From the NCBI GenBank assembly GCA_003142355.1, contig PLMF01000035.1, positions 59,390 through 79,883 on the forward strand: 20,494 nt of DNA, read 5' to 3'. Below the pieces are notes generated by a model. The model saw only the letters and a list, made by a program, of their open reading frames with translations. It did no database searches and was not told where the DNA came from. The stretch's first letter is position 1. Each line of letters starts with the position of its first letter. Position numbers and translations under genes: made by a program. Positions 14,898 to 20,494 of the stretch are shown one piece after another. The stretch is from Bryobacterales bacterium (GTDB lineage Bacteria > Acidobacteriota > Terriglobia > Bryobacterales > Bryobacteraceae).

Positions 14898-17624
14898 TCA
14901 CTTCGCGATCAGCCGCACCGGGCCCAGCAGACCCGAAGGCAGCGGCTGTAAGTTGGCGGTGTCCTGGTCCTGGAAACGCTCGCCGTACTTGGCGTTGAGC
15001 GCCTTGTAATCCCACAGCGGCCCTTTGGCCATCTCGTTGATGGCCAGGTTGGCCACTACCACGCGGATGGTGTTCTCGCCCGCGTGCAGCAGGCCGCTGA
15101 CCTCCACCTCGTAGGGGGCGCACCACACCGAGCCGGCCGGTTTGCCGTTCACGGTAACCACGGCGGCTTCGCGCACCGGACCTTCCAGCATGGCCCGCAT
15201 GCCGGCGCCCGCTCGCCGTTCCTGCACGGCGACGGGCGTCCCTTCGCCGAAGTTCAGGTAGAGCGGGTGGCGGGAACCGGCCATCGCCTGGTCGATGGTT
15301 ACGGTCTTTTCGTAGGTGGCGCGGCCGGAAAAATACTTCCTCGCCGCGTCCTCGGTCCAGGAGCGCAGTGCGGCCATCGGCACCGCCTCCGAGGATCCCG
15401 CGAACGTGACTTTCCAACCCGAGCTGAGGTCCACCGGCGCCGGCGCGGGGCCAGCGGGCGCGGGACGGGGTTCGACGTGCTGTTTCGAGAACACCACCAC
15501 CCGGGATTCGTAAGGCGCCAGATCGAGGTCGATGCGGTTCGTGCCGGCGCCGGTCACCTTGCCCGTGAACGGGTCCCACCAGGCCGCTTCGAGCCCAGTG
15601 ACGCGGAACGTGGCCTGGCTGTGGACCGGGTGGTTGCTGGTGTTAGCCAGGAAGTAGATGTCGCCGAACGCGAGGCTGCGGTGAATGAAACCGATCTCCG
15701 GTGCGGCGGCGACGTCGGCGGCCAATGCCGCATGAAGCTGCGCGCCGAGTTTGGTTTCGTCGGTCACCAACTGCCCGCGAGCGCCGGGGGCTTCGAAAAG
15801 CGCGCGCGACAACTCGCGAATCTTAGCCGTCTGGCTTTCGGCATCGGTCAACCCCGGCGCCAGCGAGGGCGTACGGCGCGTGGCCACCAGCGTTCCGCCC
15901 TTGCGTACGAACTCATCGAGTTTCTGGAGCGTGGCCAGGGGAATCCGCTCCACGCCCGGTAGAACCAGGATGCGGTAGGGCACGCCCGCGTGCGCAATGG
16001 CGCCGTCGTCGATGTAATCGAAGTTGTACCCCGCGTCCAGGATTTGCGGAATCACGTTTTGCCCGAGCAGCCCATCCATGGCCTGGTTGACGGAATCCCG
16101 ACCCAGCGCAAAGCCGGCGTAGGCGTCGTCGGTGGGCAGATACAGCGCCACATCGTTGGCCGGCTGTCCCTGCCGCAGCAGGTAACTCACGCGCTGCAGG
16201 TAAGCCGTGATGTCCGGCATGACCAGCCACCACGGATTGTGATTGTTGAACACCGCCGCCGCGTAGAAGTGCCATCCCGGCTCGCCCGCTTCCGGCGGCG
16301 AGTAGGGAAAGCCGTGTCCGATAAGCTGGTTCACGCCTTGCAGGAAATGCAGGTCGGCCTCGGCCTTCATATCCAGCGGCGTGGCGCGAAATACGGGCGA
16401 ATGGAGCCAGGTCCAGGTTTCCGAAGAGGTGACCGGACGGCCGTAGAGGTGGCTCGCCGAGGCCGCCCAACGCGTCGCGGTGAAGCGCCGCCACTGCGAC
16501 CCTTCGCCTTCGGGCAGATCCACCAGGGCATAACTCGAAAGCGCCACCGGCGGTATCCCGTAGGTCTGCGAACGGAATCGCGTCCCATGCTGTTTCGCCC
16601 ATGCGGTCACCGGCGTGAGGTAGTTTTCGTTGGCGAGTTCGGTGAGGGTCTGGCCCCAATCGTGGCGAATGGCCTTGGTCTTGTCGCCGGCGTCGCCCGC
16701 CAGAGCGGGCAGATATGGCGTCAGATCGTATCCGCGGCGCTTCTGAAATTCCTGCAAAAAGTCGCCCGTCCAGTCCGCGTTGTAGACTTCCAGGCTGTCG
16801 CTGAATATGGCATACGGTGGATTCTTGGCCACCGCCTTCAACAGTGGTTCGCCGACCAGCTCGAGATGCGTATCGATGGCCGCTCGCTGGTAGTGATCGA
16901 GCACCCAGCCCTCGGCGCCCACGGCCGGACGTTTCACCGTCTGGCGCGTCCGGCTGGTGATGAAGAACAGCACCACGCGCCCCTCGCTGGCCTCGGCCGG
17001 CACGCGCACGGCGCCGTTGTCCATCTCCGTGAGGCGGCGAATGCCCTCGGCCGCAAACTGCCGCCGGTCTCCGCGCGCCAGAAATGCGGCGATGAACTTC
17101 TCTCCTTCCGCGACCTTCGGCAGCGGCACCGTCGCGGCATTCGCGGGGACGGGCACGCGATCCACCCGCAGCCGCGCCGCCGCCTGGGTGACGGGGACGT
17201 GCGGGCCGCCGAATGGCCAGCCGCTCCCCAAAGTCAGGTCGAAGCGCAGCCCGAGCGCGTGCGCCTTCTCCGCCGTGAAGCTCAGGTCGTCGAGGAATTC
17301 GTCGGACAGATACGGAAAGTTGCGCAGACCGCGCTGGGGATCGTCGAGAGTCAGCGGATAAGTCGGTTGCACCTCGAATCCGCCGATGCCGCCTTCCTTC
17401 ATGGAAATCATCTCGCGCTCCAGTTCCGGCTTGGTCACCGAAGGACCGTACCACCACCAGCGCACCATCATGCGGGCATCGTCGGGCGGCCGCTCGAACC
17501 CGCGCCGCAGATCCGCCACGGTCGCCGGCGCGACCGGGCCCATAGGGCGCCCCGCTAGCAGGCAAGCCGCGGCGATGAGGCCCAGGACACCACACCTGAA
17601 CACGTTAAGACGCATACCTATCAT
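14898..17624 (-). CDS. GH106 alpha-L-rhamnosidase-like protein, secreted
   Basis: A protein of 908 residues from the ATG at 17624, or 905 from the ATG at 17615. Residues 1-25 are a hydrophobic signal (CGVLGLIAAACLLAG); Cys21 does not make a classical lipobox. The GH106 hallmarks are clear: ARMMVRWWWYGPSVT near the N-terminus, MKEGGIGGFEVQP, LTLGSGWPFGGP, FSDSLEVYNADWT with Glu279 followed by EFQKRRGYDL, and TSSETWTWLHSP with Glu402. These are candidate catalytic acids by position and were not aligned. The C-terminus is a jelly-roll sandwich ending GLLGPVRLIAK. GH106 enzymes release alpha-L-rhamnose from pectic side chains and rhamnogalacturonan oligosaccharides with inversion. Its partner downstream is the PcRGLX-like lyase. 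It is divergent from rhaM across 89 bp that carry the GTTTC/GAAAC dyad, so both are likely controlled together. Confidence 0.88.
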   Translation of the reverse strand: MIGMRLNVFRCGVLGLIAAACLLAGRPMGPVAPATVADLRRGFERPPDDARMMVRWWWYGPSVTKPELEREMISMKEGGIGGFEVQPTYPLTLDDPQRGLRNFPYLSDEFLDDLSFTAEKAHALGLRFDLTLGSGWPFGGPHVPVTQAAARLRVDRVPVPANAATVPLPKVAEGEKFIAAFLARGDRRQFAAEGIRRLTEMDNGAVRVPAEASEGRVVLFFITSRTRQTVKRPAVGAEGWVLDHYQRAAIDTHLELVGEPLLKAVAKNPPYAIFSDSLEVYNADWTGDFLQEFQKRRGYDLTPYLPALAGDAGDKTKAIRHDWGQTLTELANENYLTPVTAWAKQHGTRFRSQTYGIPPVALSSYALVDLPEGEGSQWRRFTATRWAASASHLYGRPVTSSETWTWLHSPVFRATPLDMKAEADLHFLQGVNQLIGHGFPYSPPEAGEPGWHFYAAAVFNNHNPWWLVMPDITAYLQRVSYLLRQGQPANDVALYLPTDDAYAGFALGRDSVNQAMDGLLGQNVIPQILDAGYNFDYIDDGAIAHAGVPYRILVLPGVERIPLATLQKLDEFVRKGGTLVATRRTPSLAPGLTDAESQTAKIRELSRALFEAPGARGQLVTDETKLGAQLHAALAADVAAAPEIGFIHRSLAFGDIYFLANTSNHPVHSQATFRVTGLEAAWWDPFTGKVTGAGTNRIDLDLAPYESRVVVFSKQHVEPRPAPAGPAPAPVDLSSGWKVTFAGSSEAVPMAALRSWTEDAARKYFSGRATYEKTVTIDQAMAGSRHPLYLNFGEGTPVAVQERRAGAGMRAMLEGPVREAAVVTVNGKPAGSVWCAPYEVEVSGLLHAGENTIRVVVANLAINEMAKGPLWDYKALNAKYGERFQDQDTANLQPLPSGLLGPVRLIAK

Positions 17625-17651
17625 GCTATCCGATTCGCCACGGCCCGCAGC

Positions 17652-17668
17652 GTTTCGAACCGCGAAAC
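17652..17668. promoter_or_regulatory. Candidate operator 1 of the rhamnose regulator
   Basis: GTTTCGAACCGCGAAAC is a dyad with perfect 6-bp arms (GTTTCG/CGAAAC) and a 5-bp spacer. It matches operator 2 (19225-19241) at 12 of 17 positions, with the arms best conserved. It lies between the divergent GH106 and rhaM genes, 9 bp upstream of the rhaM -35 box. On the other strand, TAGCAT at 17628-17623 could be a -10 for GH106 (start at 17615). The half-site GAAAC/GTTTC recalls operators of IclR-family KdgR, in line with the regulator's IclR-type winged helix. Confidence 0.6.
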
Positions 17669-17677
17669 AGCGCCGAT

Positions 17678-17706
17678 TTGACTGAGCGCGCGCGTGCGGC
17701 GATTAT
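17678..17706 (+). promoter_or_regulatory. Candidate rhaM promoter, leaderless start
   Basis: TTGACT (17678-17683), a 17-bp spacer and GATTAT (17701-17706, overlapping TATATA at 17704-17709) form a good housekeeping promoter. The expected start point, 6-8 bases after the -10, coincides with the rhaM ATG at 17714, so the mRNA is predicted to lack a leader. No ribosome-binding site is visible. Confidence 0.6.
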
Positions 17707-17713
17707 ATAGCTT

Positions 17714-18031
17714 ATGCCACGTTACTGCTACAGACTGCGCATCAAACCGGACTGTATCGAAGAGTATGAGCTCGAGCACACGCGGGTATGGCCAGAGCTT
17801 CTGGCCAAGTTGAAGGAAGTCGGCTTCTCCGACTATTCCATTTTCCGCCGCGGACAGGACCTGATGCTGGTCTTCCGCTTGGACGACTTCGACAAGGCGA
17901 TGGACGAGATGGGCCGCGACCCGGTGAATCAGCGCTGGCAGGCCTTCATGGGCAGGCTTTTCGAACCGGTGCCCGACATACAGCCCGGTGAGCGCTTCTC
18001 CATGTGGAAGGAAGTCTTCTACCTCGAGTAG
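17714..18031 (+). CDS. rhaM: L-rhamnose mutarotase
   Basis: A protein of 105 residues, the usual length of RhaM (E. coli 104). It shares the family pattern: EEYELEHTRVWPEL near the N-terminus, NQRWQAFM in the middle and the ending KEVFYLE. His22 and Tyr18 fall at the same positions as the proposed catalytic residues of the E. coli enzyme. RhaM interconverts the alpha and beta anomers of L-rhamnose in the cytoplasm, speeding entry into rhamnose isomerase or other catabolism. It has no signal peptide. It is divergent from the GH106-lyase operon, and the candidate operator dyad lies just upstream of its promoter. The ATG at 17714 follows the -10 box directly. It converges on the regulator gene, with a strong hairpin between the two stops. 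Confidence 0.93.
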   Translation: MPRYCYRLRIKPDCIEEYELEHTRVWPELLAKLKEVGFSDYSIFRRGQDLMLVFRLDDFDKAMDEMGRDPVNQRWQAFMGRLFEPVPDIQPGERFSMWKEVFYLE

Positions 18032-18035
18032 GTGG

Positions 18036-18055
18036 GGCAGGCGGTTCCGCCTGCC
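18036..18055. terminator. GC-rich hairpin between convergent rhaM and regulator genes
   Basis: GGCAGGCGG and CCGCCTGCC form a perfect 9-bp inverted repeat around TT (8 bp with a GTTC loop once loop geometry is allowed). It starts 4 bp after the rhaM stop and ends 14 bp before the end of the convergent regulator. There is no T-run on either side, so it may be a REP-like dispersed repeat that stabilises 3' ends rather than a classical intrinsic terminator. Confidence 0.55.
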
Positions 18056-18069
18056 AATGGCCGTGGTTT

Positions 18070-19197
18070 CTACGCCGGCGCCGCCAGCAGGATGTCGTTG
18101 GGGTAGAAGTGGTCGACGTTCTCGGGCGTGATGACCTGGTGCGTGGTGAAGACCGCCGGCGGCGCCGCCTTCCGGGCCAGGATGTCCAGCGCCAAGCGCA
18201 GAAGACCGTCGCCGTACTTCTCCGGGAAATACGCCACTGAGGCGATCAGCCTGGTGGTCGCCACGCGCAGTTCGGCGCGGGCCTCCGGTTCGGCGTTCTG
18301 CCCCACGATGACGCACTCCGGGGCGCGGCCGGCCTCCTCGAACGCGCGCAGGGCGCCCAGTGCGCTCGGATCGTTCGCGGCGCCCACCAGGATGCGCTTC
18401 GACTTGGATTCCCGCAGGTATTTGCGCACGCGTTCGAGAGAGGTTTGAAACTGCCCGTCGCCGTCGATCGAAACCGTCCGGCACGCCGCCGGCAGGCGGA
18501 TCACCTCGCTGACGCCCGCGGCCAAGCCGCGCATGCGTGCTTTGGGCAGCGAGCCCGCCCGCAGCAGCTCGATCAGGAGGATTTCTTCCACCTCTCCGTT
18601 CCAGTGTTTCTTGGCCCACCGGCCCATGTAATGCCCCGCCATCAGGCCCGCCTGGTAATTGTTGGCGCCGAAGTAGGTCGCGCCCGGGTGCGGAATATCG
18701 ATCGCAATGAAGGGGATGTTGGCCTCCAGGTACTTCGAGGCGATGGCCGGCGCAATCAGCTCATCGGTCTGGAACTCGATCACCAGGTCCACCTGTTCGC
18801 GGACCAGGTAATCGGCGCTGCGCAGAGCGATCTTGGGCTGATAGCGGTTGTCCACCACGATCAGCTCGATGTGCTCCCGCTCGGCCGCCCGCGCCAGGCT
18901 GAGCCCTACCTCGCGGTCGAATGAGCTGTCCTGGCCCTGCGCCGCATACCCGATCCGGTACAGCCGCCGCCGGCGCACCTCCGATGCCAGGCGGTAATGG
19001 TTCTCGCCAACCTTGTCCAGGAAGCCGCATTGGTGCAAGGTGTAAAGCAGCCGGAAGCACATCCCTTTGCTATATCCGGTCCGGATGACCACGTCCCGCA
19101 GGCGCAGCACGTCTCCCGCCGATTGGAACGCTTCGATCACGCGGGTGGCGTGGACCAGAGATTTTACGACGTACCGGCCGTGGTTGGAAGTCTTCAC
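18070..19197 (-). CDS. Chimeric regulator: IclR-type winged helix fused to a sugar-binding (Peripla_BP_4-like) domain
   Basis: A protein of 375 residues with a GTG start at 19197, preceded on the minus strand by GAGGGG. Residues about 8-75 form an IclR-type winged helix-turn-helix: KSLVHATRVIEAF, LRLRDVVIRTGYSKGMCFRLLYTLHQCGFL, then the wing KVGENHYRLASEV. Instead of the usual IclR effector domain, residues about 92-350 resemble type I periplasmic sugar-binding proteins: SFDREVGLSLARAAEREHIELIVVD, then PFIAIDIPHPGATYFGANNYQAGLMAG, GANDPSALGALRAFEEAG and VASVAYFPEKYGDGLLRLA. No signal peptide is present, so it acts in the cytoplasm like LacI-type regulators. Its position between rhaM and rhaT suggests rhamnose or a related oligosaccharide as effector. 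A candidate operator lies in its own promoter region, suggesting autoregulation as well as control of rhaT. Confidence 0.85.
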   Translation of the reverse strand: MKTSNHGRYVVKSLVHATRVIEAFQSAGDVLRLRDVVIRTGYSKGMCFRLLYTLHQCGFLDKVGENHYRLASEVRRRRLYRIGYAAQGQDSSFDREVGLSLARAAEREHIELIVVDNRYQPKIALRSADYLVREQVDLVIEFQTDELIAPAIASKYLEANIPFIAIDIPHPGATYFGANNYQAGLMAGHYMGRWAKKHWNGEVEEILLIELLRAGSLPKARMRGLAAGVSEVIRLPAACRTVSIDGDGQFQTSLERVRKYLRESKSKRILVGAANDPSALGALRAFEEAGRAPECVIVGQNAEPEARAELRVATTRLIASVAYFPEKYGDGLLRLALDILARKAAPPAVFTTHQVITPENVDHFYPNDILLAAPA

Positions 19198-19224
19198 TTG
19201 GACCCCTCGCCGACAGTTTTATCA

Positions 19225-19241
19225 GTTTTGATATGTGAAAC
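19225..19241. promoter_or_regulatory. Candidate operator 2 of the rhamnose regulator
   Basis: GTTTTGATATGTGAAAC has the same length and layout as operator 1, giving the shared form GTTTYGANNNGYGAAAC, followed by A in both. It lies between the divergent regulator and rhaT. It ends 31 bp before the rhaT -10 box, against 32 bp for the rhaM case. On the regulator side it falls between weak candidate -35 (TTGTGT, 19245-19240) and -10 (GATAAA, 19223-19218) boxes, a place suited to autorepression. It overlaps a second small dyad, TATCAGTTTTGATA (19220-19233). Confidence 0.6.
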
Positions 19242-19272
19242 ACAAGCGCCGCCGACGCCGGGCGGGCGGCGG

Positions 19273-19278
19273 TACAAT
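19273..19278 (+). promoter_or_regulatory. Candidate rhaT -10 box
   Basis: TACAAT lies 13 bp upstream of the rhaT ATG at 19292, giving a predicted leader of only about 7 bases. The -35 region is GC-only (within a GCCGCC/GGCGGC-rich stretch) and matches no consensus, which suggests dependence on an activator. Operator 2 is correctly placed for one. Confidence 0.5.
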
Positions 19279-19291
19279 AATCAAGCGCATC

Positions 19292-20383
19292 ATGACACCT
19301 AATCCTGTTTTTGGCGTGGTTTTTTGCTGGCTGGGCGGCTTGGCCGCCGGCAGTTTCTACGTCCCGTTTCGCGGCGTGAAGCGCTGGTCATGGGAGACCT
19401 TTTGGCTGGTCGGCGGCCTGTTCAGTTGGATTATCGCCCCTTGGGCGTTGGCTCTGTTCATGACCAACGACCTGGGCGCCGTGCTCCGCGAGACCTCCAG
19501 TTCGACCATCTTCTGGTGCATCTTCTGGGGCATGATGTGGGGCTTCGGAGGCCTGACCTTCGGGCTGACCATGCGCTACCTCGGCATGTCACTGGGGATG
19601 GCCATCGTGATGGGCATCTGCGCGGTGGTCGGAACTTTGGTGCCGCCCATCTACGGCGGCAAGTTTCTCGACCTGGCGCACACCACCTCCGGCCAGGTCA
19701 CCCTGTTGGGCATCGCCGTCTGTCTGGCCGGCATCGCTTTCGTGGGCCGGGCCGGCAGGTCCAAAGAGAACGAAATGTCCGCGGAGCAGAAGCAGGCTTC
19801 CATCAAGGAGTTCAATCTCAAAAAGGGAGTCCTGGTGGCCATCTTCTCCGGCGTCATGAGCGCCTGTTTCTCGTTTGGCCTCACGGCCGGCGACCCCATA
19901 GGCGAGCTGACTAAGAAGCATGGAACCTCGACGCTTTGGCAGGGCCTTCCGGCGCTGGCAGTCGTGCTGGTGGGCGGCTTCCTCACGAATTTCGTGTGGT
20001 GCGTGGGGCTCAACATCAAGAACCGGACCGGTCATGAGTATTTCAGCGCCGGCAAGGAATCTGCGCGAGTTCCCATGCTGGCCAATTACCTTCTCTGCGC
20101 CCTGGCCGGAACCACCTGGTATTTCCAGTTCTTCTTCTACACCATGGGCCAGACGCAGATGGGCTCCTACAAGTTCTCCTGCTGGACCCTGCAAATGGCC
20201 AGCATCATCATCTTCAGCAGCCTGTGGGGAATCGGGTTGCGCGAGTGGAAAGGCACCAGCCGCCGCACGCAGGTACTGCTGACGGCGGGCATCCTGGTGT
20301 TGGTGATCTCGACGACAATCGTCGGCTACGGCAGCTACCTGGCAGCCCTGCCGCAAGCTACCCAGGCGTTGTCGGGGCGCTGA
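19292..20383 (+). CDS. rhaT: L-rhamnose/proton symporter
   Basis: A protein of 363 residues from the ATG at 19292. The open frame reaches back to a GTG at 19235, but that would add a poly-arginine leader and pass through the candidate promoter. It is an integral inner-membrane protein with about ten hydrophobic segments and a hydrophilic central loop near residues 155-180 (SKENEMSAEQKQ). The opening NPVFGVVFCWLGGLAAGSFYVPF, the RYLGMSLGMAIVMG segment, GDPIGELTKKHG and GTTWYFQFFFYTMGQTQMG match the RhaT family in the drug/metabolite transporter superfamily (E. coli RhaT 344 residues). It imports L-rhamnose with protons, supplying RhaM in the same locus. It is divergent from the regulator and converges on the partial gene at the window end, leaving 21 bp between stops. 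Confidence 0.93.
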   Translation: MTPNPVFGVVFCWLGGLAAGSFYVPFRGVKRWSWETFWLVGGLFSWIIAPWALALFMTNDLGAVLRETSSSTIFWCIFWGMMWGFGGLTFGLTMRYLGMSLGMAIVMGICAVVGTLVPPIYGGKFLDLAHTTSGQVTLLGIAVCLAGIAFVGRAGRSKENEMSAEQKQASIKEFNLKKGVLVAIFSGVMSACFSFGLTAGDPIGELTKKHGTSTLWQGLPALAVVLVGGFLTNFVWCVGLNIKNRTGHEYFSAGKESARVPMLANYLLCALAGTTWYFQFFFYTMGQTQMGSYKFSCWTLQMASIIIFSSLWGIGLREWKGTSRRTQVLLTAGILVLVISTTIVGYGSYLAALPQATQALSGR

Positions 20384-20404
20384 GGGCCCATCCACGGTTC
20401 TCTC

Positions 20405-20494
20405 TCAGTTCTTCACCGTGAGATAGCCGCCGGCCGGCGTAGTGGAGCTTCCCAGGCTTAAGGTCACCGGATAATCGCCGTCGGCCAGGGCCGG
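20405..20494 (-). CDS. 3' end of a protein with a Solibacter-type (TIGR03437-like) C-terminal domain
   Basis: On the minus strand the frame is open from the window edge to TGA at 20405 and encodes 29 residues: PALADGDYPVTLSLG followed by SSTTPAGGYLTVKN. The pattern GDYPVTLSLG, then TPAGGYLTV resembles the end of the beta-sandwich tail domain common on large secreted proteins of Solibacter and relatives. The bulk of the gene lies beyond the window, so function cannot be given. Support is limited to composition, the in-frame stop and this short match. Confidence 0.5.
   Translation of the reverse strand, partial: PALADGDYPVTLSLGSSTTPAGGYLTVKN

Noticed and set aside
12595..15009. Long plus-strand open frame (804 codons) opposite the lyase
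   Set aside because: Composition like a reverse-complement shadow (GVVG, HHVA and RR runs), and it lacks family motifs. The minus strand encodes the lyase with a Tat signal.
15990..17558. Plus-strand open frame (522 codons) opposite GH106
   Set aside because: Shadow of the GH106 gene. Arg/His-rich and without motifs.
18443..18451. GTTTGAAAC resembling a third regulator operator
   Set aside because: It lacks the 17-bp layout and lies inside the regulator coding sequence away from any promoter, so it is probably chance.
19235..19291. Upstream GTG start for rhaT adding 19 residues
   Set aside because: The extension is a run of Arg and Lys residues, overlaps the operator dyad and -10 box, and is absent from the RhaT N-terminus.
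1..20494. CRISPR arrays, tRNA or rRNA genes, phage attachment sites
   Set aside because: No regularly spaced repeats, cloverleaf-like segments or rRNA motifs were noticed by eye; intergenic space is very short throughout.

Overview
The window is a GC-rich stretch (roughly 60-65% by eye) from a soil-type polysaccharide degrader, most likely an Acidobacteriota member of the Solibacter/Bryobacter type. This placement is an inference. It rests on the mix of secreted glycosidases with Tat or lipoprotein signals, a chimeric sugar regulator, and a C-terminal gene end at the right edge resembling the tail domain first catalogued in Solibacter. It reads as part of a locus for rhamnose-containing pectin (rhamnogalacturonan).

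Left block (1-8783, + strand): five tightly packed genes. They are the end of an M49-type zinc peptidase, a secreted seven-bladed propeller lactonase-like protein, a GH38 lipoprotein, a ROK sugar kinase-like protein (4-bp ATGA overlap with GH38), and an 1180-residue fusion of a complete GH2 enzyme with a complete GH28 enzyme.

Middle (8784-12290): a RAYT/Y1 (REP-associated) transposase gene is bracketed by perfect 24-bp inverted repeats. Next come a Tat-exported GH28 enzyme (- strand) and a radical SAM/SPASM protein (+ strand, divergent). A solo copy of the same repeat then sits wedged between two convergent stop codons.

Right block (12289-20383): a - strand operon encodes a GH106 alpha-L-rhamnosidase and a PcRGLX/YetA-like exo-rhamnogalacturonan lyase. 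It is divergent from rhaM (L-rhamnose mutarotase). Convergent with rhaM is a regulator joining an IclR-type winged helix to a periplasmic-binding-protein-like sugar sensor, and divergent from the regulator is rhaT (L-rhamnose/H+ symporter). Proposed flow: lyase, GH28, GH2 and GH106 break the polymer outside the cytoplasm, RhaT imports L-rhamnose, RhaM equilibrates its anomers, and the regulator senses the sugar. No rhamnose isomerase, kinase or aldolase gene is present in the window.

Main new observation: both divergent intergenic regions of the rhamnose block carry the same 17-bp dyad, GTTTYGANNNGYGAAAC. It ends 31-32 bp upstream of the candidate -10 boxes of both rhaM and rhaT. It is a strong candidate operator for the chimeric regulator, and both promoters appear to make leaderless or nearly leaderless mRNAs.
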